A stretch of 6,388 nucleotides of DNA. Origin: Solirubrobacterales bacterium (GTDB taxonomy: Bacteria; Actinomycetota; Thermoleophilia; Solirubrobacterales; Solirubrobacteraceae). Of this stretch, positions 1 to 5,961 are shown piece after piece. Below the pieces are notes generated by a model. That model saw nothing but the letters and a program-made list of their open reading frames with translations, was not told the origin of the DNA and ran no database searches. Position 1 is the stretch's first letter. Each line of letters begins with the position of its first letter. The stretch covers positions 1-6,388 of the forward strand of contig JAFAZB010000501.1 of assembly GCA_019240015.1 (NCBI GenBank). The letters are read 5' to 3'. The translations under genes and the position numbers were made by a program.

Positions 1-204
1 CCCGATTCCGGCGTAGATCCCCTGGCGCTCGACGTAGTACAGCGGCTGCCCCGGCACCGCCGAGCGGGTGGCGCCGTTGAGCGTCACCAGCGAGCACGCC
101 ACCAGCCCGAGCGCGCCGAGCATCAGCAGCGGATCGAACAGCGGCAGGAGCCGCGGCACGGGGAGCTCGGTCTCGTCGACGGCGTGGATCGGGGTCGCGC
201 TCAT
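1..204 (-). CDS. rodA: RodA, SEDS peptidoglycan glycosyltransferase (N-terminal fragment, cut by window edge)
   Basis: RodA is the SEDS-family integral membrane enzyme that polymerises lipid II into glycan strands during cell elongation, working with PBP2. Only the first 68 residues are here; the frame stays open to base 1. After a cytoplasmic stretch of about 23 residues (MSATPIHAVDETELPVPRLL...) a hydrophobic segment covers about residues 24-43, starting with the DPLL motif typical of FtsW/RodA/SpoVE first helices. It is followed by an NGATRSAV segment (the usual SAT-R position) and the PLYYVERQGIYA segment where most RodA proteins read YY-x-RQ. The ATG overlaps the mrdA stop as ATGA, so the genes are probably translationally coupled. 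No strong ribosome binding site precedes it; a GGGAAG lies about 12 bases upstream. The position directly after PBP2 favours RodA over FtsW. The catalytic residues lie outside the window. Confidence 0.9.
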   Translation of the reverse strand, partial: MSATPIHAVDETELPVPRLLPLFDPLLMLGALGLVACSLVTLNGATRSAVPGQPLYYVERQGIYAGIG

Positions 205-2228
205 AGCGTCTTGGAGCTTCCCGCGACGAACGGGCCTGGCTTGCCGAAGAACCAGTCGGACAGGATCTGGCGGGCCGCCGGCGCCGCGGCCTGGGCGCCG
301 AAGCCTCCCTGCTCGACCCATACGACGACCACGATCGGCGTGCTGCTCGCACCCGGGGGAACGAAGCACGCATACCACGAGTAGTCCTGCTGGCCGGTGT
401 ACTGGGCGGTTCCGGTCTTGCCGTAGACCTGCTCGGGGAAGTTGCCGAACACGTCGTCCGAGGTCCCGCCTGCGCTCTGGGCCGCGTCGTGGAGCCCGGT
501 CCTGATCGCGTCGAGATCGGACGCGTCGATCGGGACGTGCCTTGCCGCGGGCGGGTCGATCCGCTGCAGCACGGTGCCGTCGGGCTGCTCGACGTCGAGC
601 CCCAGGTGGGGGCGGACCACCGTCCCGCCGTTGGCGATCGCCGAGTAGGCGACGGCCAGCTGGAGCGGCGTCACCTGGACGTCCCCCTGCCCGACCGCGA
701 GGCTGATGTTGTCGCCCACCGACCACGGTCGCCCGTCGGCGATCCCACAGTTCGCGTGGCGGCCCTTGCCCGCGAAGGGGCCCGTGCCCTGCTCGCACTC
801 GAGCTCGAGCGTGTCGCGGCCCGCGCGCCACCGCGGCGAGGGCAAGGTGCCCGGGAGCTCGTCGCGCAGGTCGATTCCGGTCGGCCGCCCGATCCCGAAC
901 GCGCGGGCCCACTGCTGGAGCGCACCCCCGTTCGGGTGGACGGTGGGATCCGCGTTCGTCAGGTCGCCGAGGTTGTAGAAGAAGTCGTCGGAGGAGACCC
1001 TGATCGCGCTCACCAGGTCGAGCTGGCCGTCGACGGCGTTGCCAGCGTTGTGGCGGCATTGCTGCGCGGGGCCCGAGCCGACGCAGAACTGCCCGGTGTC
1101 GTCGAAGGTGTTGGCCAGGCTCCAGGCCCCGCTCTCGAGCGCCGCGGTGGCCGTGATCGGCTTGAACGTCGAGCCGGTCGGGCCGGCGCTCTGGATCGCG
1201 CGGTTGATCAGCGGGAAGTTGCTGGCGGGGTTGTTCAGCTGCTGGTAGGTCGCCTTCGAGATCGTCTTGGTGAAGATGTTCGGGTCGAAGGTCGGCAGCG
1301 ATCCCATCGCGTACACCTCCCCGTTGACCGGATTCATCGCCACGAACGCGCCGCCGTTGGAGGGTGGGTTGCTGTCGATCGCATGCTGCAGCGCCTGCTG
1401 GCCGGCTCGCTGGAGGTTGACATCTAGCGACAGCTTCAGGTTGTGGCCCGGCGTGGGGCTCGTCCGGGACAGGTAGCCGGTGAACCGGCCCAGTGAGTCG
1501 ACCTGGATCTGGGCGGTGCCGTCTTCGCCGCGCAGCCAGCTGTCGTAGTTCCACTCGAGCCCGGTCTTGCCGATGATCGCGGTCTGAGGTATGCCGTGGT
1601 AGCGCAGCTCGTGGACCTCTTGGCGATCGATCGGCCCGACGGTCCCGAACAGCTGGGCCGCCAGCGTCGTCAGCGGGTAGCTGCGCAGGTACACCTGCTC
1701 CACGTTGACGCCGGGAAACTCGTCCTGGCGCTCGGCCAGGAAGTACTGCACGGCGGGGCTGACGTCGGTCTTGACGGTCACGTTGGCATACGGAAGCAAC
1801 GCCTCCTGCTGGGCCACGTCGCATGGGATCTGGGCCAGCTGCCGCGCGGGCTTGCCTGCCACCGGGCAGCGCCCCGGCTTGGTCGAGATCCCCAGCACGC
1901 CCGCCAGGTTGCGGAACAGCGCTCGCTGGGCGCCCTGGTCGCGGGGCAGGTCGTTCGGCGAGATCTGGACCGCCATCGCCCGCTTGCTGGTCACCAGCAC
2001 CTGGCCGTTGCGATCGATGATGTCGCCCCGCGGCGCCGCGATCGCCAGGTTGCGAACCTGATTCTGCTGCGCCTGGGCGATGTACTGGTCGCCCGAGAGC
2101 ACCTGCAGGAACCACAGCCTGAAGAACACGATCGCGAACATCGCGAGCGCGAAGCTGCCCAGCACCGCGACGCGCAGCGCAAGCTGCGGCGTCAGCGGCG
2201 GCCGCCTGTCCTCCGGAAGCTGGATCAC
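201..2228 (-). CDS. mrdA: Penicillin-binding protein 2, class B peptidoglycan transpeptidase of the elongasome
   Basis: This 675-residue protein cross-links new peptidoglycan as the transpeptidase partner of RodA. Short cytoplasmic N-terminus, one membrane anchor at about residues 20-43, then the extracytoplasmic pedestal/dimerisation domain (APRGDIIDRNG at 65-75, GKTGLEWNYDSWLRG at 220-234) and the transpeptidase domain from about 270. The three active-site motifs are present: STFK (Ser353 nucleophile, Lys356), SSD (412-414; Asp in place of Asn is normal for PBP2) and KTGTA (604-608). It is somewhat longer than E. coli PBP2 (633). Part of the excess is an insert around residues 117-140 and a Cys-containing loop around 478-494. 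Cysteines outside the membrane fall into close pairs (121/136, 382/391, 478/494), with Cys621 single. The start is GTG, overlapping the mreD stop as GTGA; the next in-frame ATG would fall inside the membrane anchor. No clear ribosome binding site, so coupling to mreD is likely. Confidence 0.96.
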   Translation of the reverse strand: MIQLPEDRRPPLTPQLALRVAVLGSFALAMFAIVFFRLWFLQVLSGDQYIAQAQQNQVRNLAIAAPRGDIIDRNGQVLVTSKRAMAVQISPNDLPRDQGAQRALFRNLAGVLGISTKPGRCPVAGKPARQLAQIPCDVAQQEALLPYANVTVKTDVSPAVQYFLAERQDEFPGVNVEQVYLRSYPLTTLAAQLFGTVGPIDRQEVHELRYHGIPQTAIIGKTGLEWNYDSWLRGEDGTAQIQVDSLGRFTGYLSRTSPTPGHNLKLSLDVNLQRAGQQALQHAIDSNPPSNGGAFVAMNPVNGEVYAMGSLPTFDPNIFTKTISKATYQQLNNPASNFPLINRAIQSAGPTGSTFKPITATAALESGAWSLANTFDDTGQFCVGSGPAQQCRHNAGNAVDGQLDLVSAIRVSSDDFFYNLGDLTNADPTVHPNGGALQQWARAFGIGRPTGIDLRDELPGTLPSPRWRAGRDTLELECEQGTGPFAGKGRHANCGIADGRPWSVGDNISLAVGQGDVQVTPLQLAVAYSAIANGGTVVRPHLGLDVEQPDGTVLQRIDPPAARHVPIDASDLDAIRTGLHDAAQSAGGTSDDVFGNFPEQVYGKTGTAQYTGQQDYSWYACFVPPGASSTPIVVVVWVEQGGFGAQAAAPAARQILSDWFFGKPGPFVAGSSKTL

Positions 2229-2827
2229 CGGGAGGACCGGGGGATCGGGCCGAGCCGCTGCGAGGGCCGCTGGAGCGGGCTCAGCCCACCGGTGGTGTAC
2301 GCGCGCCGGCGACGCCGGCGCGGGTCATCCGGCAGCGCCGGCTGGATCAGGCGTCTGACGATCGTGTACACGGGCAGCGCGATCAGCGTGTTGACCAGCA
2401 CCGTGACGACGATCTGCTGGATCAGCAGGAAGCTGACCGGCGAGTCGACGCCGAGCAGCACCTGGATCAGCGTCATCCCGATCCCGGCGGTGGCCGTCGC
2501 CGCGGCGCCGAGCACCAGCGGCACCAAGCCGTGGGCGGGGTCGCGCAGCTCACGCAACCTCCCCGACCAGTATCCGATCGCGATGTACAACAGCGAGGTC
2601 ACGCCCAGCGTCTGCACCAGCACGGTGTCGACCAGCAGCCCGGTGCCGAAGCCCATGATCGCACCCGGGAGCGAGCCCGCGAGCAGCCCCACCGACATCA
2701 CCACCAGCGGCGAGAGGTCGGCGCTGACGCCGAAGATCGAGATCTGCGAGACGGCCGCCTGCTGGATCACGACGGTGGCGAACGCCAGCACGATCAGGCG
2801 CAACGGCAGCCGCAGGACGTCGGTCAC
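2225..2827 (-). CDS. mreD: MreD, rod-shape membrane protein with a long basic C-terminal tail
   Basis: MreD is a polytopic inner-membrane protein that joins MreC in the elongasome and helps control PBP2/RodA activity. The 200 residues contain about five or six hydrophobic segments (roughly 9-27, 37-53, 55-71, 76-90, 100-126, 134-158), with family-like stretches such as SADLSPLVVMSVGLLAGSLPG at 35-55 and GFGTGLLVDTV at 59-69. Sequence conservation in MreD is low, so the call leans on topology plus position between mreC and mrdA. The last 40 residues are hydrophilic and basic, with a run of arginines at 170-175 and further Arg to the end. Many MreD proteins (about 160-175 residues) stop near the last helix, so this tail is extra. 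The start is GTG overlapping the mreC stop (GTGA), and the stop overlaps the mrdA start in the same way. No ribosome binding site is visible. Confidence 0.9.
   Translation of the reverse strand: MTDVLRLPLRLIVLAFATVVIQQAAVSQISIFGVSADLSPLVVMSVGLLAGSLPGAIMGFGTGLLVDTVLVQTLGVTSLLYIAIGYWSGRLRELRDPAHGLVPLVLGAAATATAGIGMTLIQVLLGVDSPVSFLLIQQIVVTVLVNTLIALPVYTIVRRLIQPALPDDPRRRRRRAYTTGGLSPLQRPSQRLGPIPRSSR
2302..2322. repeat. 21-base perfect palindrome inside the mreD arginine-tail codons
   Basis: Two 10-base arms (CGCGCCGGCG and CGCCGGCGCG) flank a single central base. It coincides with the consecutive Arg codons of the MreD C-terminal tail, which by themselves favour CGC/CGG repeats. As RNA it could form a strong hairpin about 75 bases before the mrdA start. 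A second 10-base palindrome, CCACCGGTGG, lies at 2286-2295. Confidence 0.5.
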
Positions 2828-3717
2828 GGCAGCTGCGCCCGCTGGTTGCCCGCCTGGGGGCTCGTCAGGATCTGGACCGAGTCGAGGTGCGGCAGGTCGG
2901 CGGCCGGCGCGACCTGCACCTGCCCGCTGTTCAACAGCACGTTCTCGTTCGCGTTGGAGACGGAGCCGATCGGGATCCCCGCCGGATATAGCGAGTCGAG
3001 CGGACCCGACTTGAACCCGGCGGTCACCACCTGCTGACCCGGCTGTGGTCCGGTCTGCAGGTCGGCGGGCTTCTGCAGGTACTGGAGCAGCAGCTGCTTG
3101 GGATTGCCGACCGCCGGCACCAGCACTCCGGTGTCTCCGTTCTGGTCGAGCACCCGTGCCGCGACCGCGAACGAGTGGTCGGTGATCAGCGTGACGATCG
3201 CGAAGTTCGCCCCCACGGTCGAGACCTTGCCCACCAGCGCACCGTCGCCGACCACCGGGTCATCGCGGTGGACCCCGTCGACCGCCCCTTTGTCGACCTC
3301 GACCGTCGCGTACCAGAGCGTGGGGTCGCGCCAGATCACGTGCGCCCCCACCGCTCGGTAGGCGCTGATCCCGATGCTCTGGTCGAGCCCCACCTCCCTG
3401 CTGAGCTGCGAGTTCTCGATCTGCGCCACGCGCAGCTGGTCCACCTGCTTGAGCAGCGAGGCGACCTGCTTGCGCAGCTGGTCGCGCTGGGATTTGGCGT
3501 GCAGGGTGCTCGAGAACCAGCCGGCGATGTCGCGAACCGGCTTGAGCACTTTGCTGGCGCCTTCCTGGACCGGCGAGAGGACCTCCACGATCCCGCGCTG
3601 CACCGTGTGCAGCGGGCTGTTCGGCGACTCGCCGAAGTAAGCCGTCAGCAGGATCAGGGAGACGCCGACGAGCGCCGCGAGCAGCGCGCGGCGCCGGCGT
3701 ACTTGCTTGTTATGCAC
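2824..3717 (-). CDS. mreC: MreC, elongasome scaffold protein
   Basis: MreC is a bitopic membrane protein whose extracytoplasmic part binds PBP2 and activates it. The 297 residues show a basic cytoplasmic start (MHNKQVRRRR), one membrane helix at about 11-28, an amphipathic stretch, a coiled coil at about 73-108 (AKSQRDQLRKQVASLLKQVD, then QLRVAQIENSQL) and then the double beta-barrel region at about 118-285. Landmarks typical of the family are WYATVEVDKGAVDGV (135-149), GALVGKVSTVG (159-169), VTLITD (175-180) and the late YPAGIPIGSV segment (244-253). The start is GTG, with GGAG 11 bases upstream. This is the only shape gene here after mreB with its own gap (54 bases) and a recognisable ribosome binding site. 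Its stop overlaps mreD. The C-terminal 15 residues are Gln-rich and hydrophilic. Length is close to the usual 270-330. Confidence 0.94.
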   Translation of the reverse strand: MHNKQVRRRRALLAALVGVSLILLTAYFGESPNSPLHTVQRGIVEVLSPVQEGASKVLKPVRDIAGWFSSTLHAKSQRDQLRKQVASLLKQVDQLRVAQIENSQLSREVGLDQSIGISAYRAVGAHVIWRDPTLWYATVEVDKGAVDGVHRDDPVVGDGALVGKVSTVGANFAIVTLITDHSFAVAARVLDQNGDTGVLVPAVGNPKQLLLQYLQKPADLQTGPQPGQQVVTAGFKSGPLDSLYPAGIPIGSVSNANENVLLNSGQVQVAPAADLPHLDSVQILTSPQAGNQRAQLP

Positions 3718-3728
3718 GAGGTGCGTAT

Positions 3729-3732
3729 CTCC
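3729..3732 (-). promoter_or_regulatory. Putative ribosome binding site of mreC
   Basis: Read on the minus strand, GGAG (within TTGGAGAT) lies 11 bases before the mreC GTG start. The spacing is a little long but acceptable. It is the clearest Shine-Dalgarno match among the shape genes and supports the GTG at 3717 as the start. Confidence 0.5.
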
Positions 3733-3771
3733 AAAGTCTTGCTCTGCAGCGCACGCATACCGGTCTCAAAC

Positions 3772-4821
3772 CTAATACCGGCGACGCGCCTTGCGTGAAT
3801 TCTTGCTCGAACGGTGGATCGCTTCGAACTCCTCCAGCGACCTTCCTGACCCAACCGCGACGCACGTCAGCGGCGACTCCGCCAGGTGCGCGGGCATCTG
3901 CGTCTCGTGACGCAGGCGGTCCTCGATCCCCTGCAGCAGCGATCCGCCTCCCGCGAGCATGATGCCACGGTCCATGATGTCCGACGCCAGCTCTGGAGGA
4001 GTGCGGTCGAGCGTCTCCTTGACGGCGTCGATGATCTGCGTGACCGGCTCCTCGAGCGCGCTCCTGACCTCCTCGCTGGTGAGGATCACGGTCTTGGGCA
4101 GCCCGGAGACCATGTCCCGGCCGCGGATCTCGGCCTGGACCTCCTCGGACATCGCGAACGCCGAGCCGATCTCGAGCTTGACCTCCTCGGCCGTCTGCTG
4201 GCCGATCAGCAGCTTGTACTCGCGCTTGACGTAGTTGATGATCGCCTCGTCGAGCTCGTCGCCGCCCACCCTGATCGACTGGGAGACCACGATCCCTCCG
4301 AGCGAGATCACCGCCACCTCGCTGGTCCCCCCGCCGATGTCGACCACCATCGAGCCGGTCGGCTCGCCGACCGGGAGCCCCGCGCCGATCGCCGCCGCCA
4401 TCGGCTCCTCGATCAGGTATGCCTGCCGCGCGCCGGCGGACAGGCACGCCTCCTCGACCGCCCGCTTCTCGACTCCGGTCACCCCGCTCGGCACGCACAC
4501 CACGACCCGCGGGTGCGCCCAGCGGTTCTGGTGGACCTTCTGGATGAAGTGCCTCAGCATCTCCTCGGTGACCTCGAAGTCGGCGATCACGCCGTCCTTC
4601 AGCGGCCTGATCGCCGAGATCGTCCCCGGGGTCCGTCCGAGCATCCGCTTCGCCTCGATTCCCACCGCATGGACCTCCCCGGTCCGGGAGTCCACTGCCA
4701 CGACGCTCGGCTCCGAGAGCACGATCCCCCGTCCCCGCACGTACACGAGCGTGTTGGCCGTGCCGAGGTCGACCGCCATGTCGCGGCCACCGAAGCCGGT
4801 CAGGTACGTAAAGAAACCCAT
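3772..4821 (-). CDS. mreB: MreB, actin-like rod-shape protein
   Basis: MreB is the bacterial actin homologue. It forms membrane-attached antiparallel filaments that guide elongasome movement and lateral wall synthesis. The 349 residues match the usual length (about 335-350). ATPase motifs of the actin/Hsp70 fold appear in order: phosphate-1 DLGTANTLVYV (18-28), EPSVVAVD (37-44), GRTPGTISAIRPLKDGVIADFE (62-83), CVPSGVTGVEKRAV (109-122), the connect segment EEPMAAAIGAGLPV (138-151), phosphate-2 VDIGGGTSEVAVISLGG (160-176) and the adenosine motif IMLAGGGSLLQGI (287-299). The hydrophobic N-terminus (MGFFTYLTGFGG) could insert into the membrane. The C-terminus ends in a basic tail (SSKNSRKARRRY). 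The ATG at 4821 fits the family start, but no Shine-Dalgarno sequence is visible upstream; the leader there is pyrimidine-rich. It follows a 147-base gap after maf and is the likely first gene of the shape operon if an internal promoter exists. Confidence 0.97.
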   Translation of the reverse strand: MGFFTYLTGFGGRDMAVDLGTANTLVYVRGRGIVLSEPSVVAVDSRTGEVHAVGIEAKRMLGRTPGTISAIRPLKDGVIADFEVTEEMLRHFIQKVHQNRWAHPRVVVCVPSGVTGVEKRAVEEACLSAGARQAYLIEEPMAAAIGAGLPVGEPTGSMVVDIGGGTSEVAVISLGGIVVSQSIRVGGDELDEAIINYVKREYKLLIGQQTAEEVKLEIGSAFAMSEEVQAEIRGRDMVSGLPKTVILTSEEVRSALEEPVTQIIDAVKETLDRTPPELASDIMDRGIMLAGGGSLLQGIEDRLRHETQMPAHLAESPLTCVAVGSGRSLEEFEAIHRSSKNSRKARRRY

Positions 4822-4890
4822 GCAGTTGAGGTAGCGGGAAGCGTTGGACGAGACGGCGAGTTAGCGCAGAGGCTCGCACTCGGCTGCCAG

Positions 4891-4901
4891 CTCGGTCCGA
4901 G
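4891..4901. repeat. Short perfect inverted repeat upstream of mreB
   Basis: CTCGG-T-CCGAG is an 11-base dyad with 5-base arms around one central base. It lies in the maf-mreB gap, 70 bases before the mreB ATG. It could be an operator half-pair or chance in GC-rich DNA. No matching known operator is recognised. Confidence 0.3.
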
Positions 4902-4905
4902 AACG

Positions 4906-4911
4906 AGTTTA
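4906..4911 (-). promoter_or_regulatory. Weak candidate -10 element for mreB
   Basis: On the minus strand TAAACT (inside GGATAAACTCG) is the most AT-rich hexamer-like stretch of the maf-mreB gap and lies about 85 bases before the mreB ATG. No convincing -35 hexamer is found 16-18 bases upstream (ACCCTC at 17). I list it only because this is the sole gap long enough for a promoter of the shape genes. Confidence 0.2.
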
Positions 4912-4916
4912 TCCGA

Positions 4917-4932
4917 CCTCATCCCGATGAGG
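4917..4932. repeat. 7-base-arm inverted repeat upstream of mreB
   Basis: CCTCATC-CC-GATGAGG is a perfect 16-base palindrome-like dyad. As RNA from the minus strand it would form a 6-base stem with a CGGG loop. It lies 37 bases after the maf stop and directly before the -10-like sequence. No T tract follows it, so it is not a typical rho-independent terminator. An operator or a small RNA hairpin between maf and mreB is possible. Confidence 0.4.
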
Positions 4933-4968
4933 GTGCCCGCGGCCCCGTCTGCTGGGGGAAATCTGCTG

Positions 4969-5526
4969 CTATTGGCGGCCTCCGAGGAGCCCGGGCGCCA
5001 GCTCGAGCAGCGTCCAGACGGGGAGCCCGACGACGTTCAGGTAATCCCCCTCGATCGCCGCCACCAGCGCGGCGCCGCGTTGCTGGATCGCGTAGCCGCC
5101 CGCCCGTCCGCGCCACTCGCCGCAGGCCACATACCACTCCAGCAACTGCTCGTCGAGCTCGCGGAACCGCACCGAGGTCACGGCCGCCGCGGTCCGGGGG
5201 CGCCCTGACTCGATCAGGCAAACGCCGCCGATCACGCTGTGGGTGGCACCCGACAGCTCCCGCAGCGTGTCCCGTGCGCTCGCTTCGCCGTCGGGCTTGC
5301 CATATATCCGCTGGCCCCTGCACACCACCGTATCGACCCCCAGGACCAGCCGCTCGGGTGCGTCAGACGCGATCGCGGACGCTTTGCGGTAGGCGTTCTC
5401 GACCGCCACCTCCCCCGGAGGCCCGGAGTCGAGCTCCTCGACGCCCTCGGGCACCCGCAGCTCGAAGCCGATCCCCAGCTGCTCGAGGATCGCCCGCCGC
5501 TGGGGGGATCCCGATGCGAGGATCAG
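4969..5526 (-). CDS. maf: Maf-family nucleotide pyrophosphatase, probable CTG start
   Basis: Maf proteins are cytoplasmic house-cleaning pyrophosphatases that hydrolyse nucleoside triphosphates (dTTP/UTP in the YhdE type, m7GTP in the YceF type) to monophosphate and PPi; overexpression blocks septation in B. subtilis. With a CTG start the protein has 185 residues and begins MILASGSPQRRAILEQLGI, matching the essential N-terminal S-x-SPRR motif. Further landmarks are LGVDTVV with the probable catalytic Asp65, GKP (76-78), LRELSGATHSVIGGV (88-102), RAGGYAIQQRGA (141-152) and GDYLNVVGLP (160-169). The AG-Y-IQ segment suggests the dTTP/UTP type (inference). The first ATG/GTG in frame is a GTG at 5454, which would remove the catalytic motif, and no ATG, GTG or TTG lies in frame just upstream. 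The CTG overlaps the ndk stop as CTGA, like the NTGA junctions elsewhere in the train. It is followed by 147 bases before mreB. Confidence 0.92.
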   Translation of the reverse strand: MILASGSPQRRAILEQLGIGFELRVPEGVEELDSGPPGEVAVENAYRKASAIASDAPERLVLGVDTVVCRGQRIYGKPDGEASARDTLRELSGATHSVIGGVCLIESGRPRTAAAVTSVRFRELDEQLLEWYVACGEWRGRAGGYAIQQRGAALVAAIEGDYLNVVGLPVWTLLELAPGLLGGRQ

Positions 5527-5930
5527 CTGAGCTCGGGGAAGAACAGCGCCACCTCGCGCACGGCCGACTCCGTCGAGTCCGAGCCGTGGACCATGTTCTG
5601 GCCGACCGCGATCGCGTAGTCGCCGCGGATCGAGCCGGTGGTCGCCTGGAGCGGATCGGTGGCGCCGATCACCTGGCGAGCCGCCTGGACAGCTTGCTCG
5701 CCGGCCAGCACCATCGCCACCAATGGGCCTGAGGTGATGAACTGCACGAGCTCCTCGTAGAACGGCTTGCCCTCGTGCTCGGCGTAGTGTCGCTCGGCCA
5801 GCTCGCGCGCCATCGTCATCTGCTTGAGCGACAGCAGCACGAGCCCCTTGCGCTCGAAGCGCGCGATGATCTCTCCGGTCAGGTTGCGGGCGAACGCGTC
5901 AGGCTTGACGAGGATCAGCGTGCGCTCCAT
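5523..5930 (-). CDS. ndk: Nucleoside diphosphate kinase
   Basis: Ndk transfers the gamma phosphate of ATP to (d)NDPs through a phospho-histidine, supplying CTP, GTP, UTP and dNTPs in the cytoplasm. The 135 residues carry the complete active site: Lys9 (VKPDAF), Tyr49, Arg85, Thr91, Arg102 (SIRGDYA), Asn112 and the catalytic His115 in NMVHGSDS; the spacing between them matches the family exactly. The C-terminus ends at FFPELS, slightly shorter than many bacterial Ndks (about 137-145). I chose the ATG at 5930 because the protein then starts MERTLILVKPDAF as the family does and because AGGGA sits 10 bases upstream. The 40 residues that an upstream start would add overlap the zinc-ribbon gene and are low-complexity Pro/Arg. 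Ndk next to mreB is also found in Streptomyces. Its stop is shared with the maf start. Confidence 0.97.
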   Translation of the reverse strand: MERTLILVKPDAFARNLTGEIIARFERKGLVLLSLKQMTMARELAERHYAEHEGKPFYEELVQFITSGPLVAMVLAGEQAVQAARQVIGATDPLQATTGSIRGDYAIAVGQNMVHGSDSTESAVREVALFFPELS

Positions 5931-5940
5931 GGCGGGCAGG

Positions 5941-5945
5941 TCCCT
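5941..5945 (-). promoter_or_regulatory. Putative ribosome binding site of ndk
   Basis: AGGGA on the minus strand, 10 bases before the ndk ATG, lies in the 31-base gap after the zinc-ribbon gene. It supports the ATG at 5930 rather than any upstream start. Confidence 0.45.
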
Positions 5946-5961
5946 GGGGGCGCTCAGCGGC

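Noticed and set aside
985..995. SSD instead of SxN as second motif of PBP2 looked like an altered active site
   Set aside because: Asp at this position is usual in the PBP2 subfamily, so it is not a defect.
489..1427. Plus-strand open frame of 312 codons
   Set aside because: Fully antisense to the transpeptidase domain of mrdA, whose motifs are intact; low-complexity translation.
1596..3014. Long open frame on the plus strand (472 codons)
   Set aside because: It lies antisense to mrdA and mreD, with Arg/Asp/Gln/His-rich low-complexity translation and no recognisable domain. It is a typical GC-rich shadow of a real gene.
3710..4879. Minus-strand open frame of 389 codons overlapping mreB in another frame
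   Set aside because: It is an out-of-frame reading of mreB rich in Gly/Arg/Asp; the mreB frame has all actin-family motifs.
4917..4932. Rho-independent terminator after maf
   Set aside because: The stem is short with a 2-4 base loop and no T tract follows on the minus strand.
3886..5208. Long open frame on the plus strand (440 codons)
   Set aside because: Antisense to mreB and maf; composition is biased to Asp, Arg, His and Leu and no family is recognisable.
5452..5454. GTG as the maf start
   Set aside because: It would delete the LASGSPQRR motif that the family needs for catalysis.
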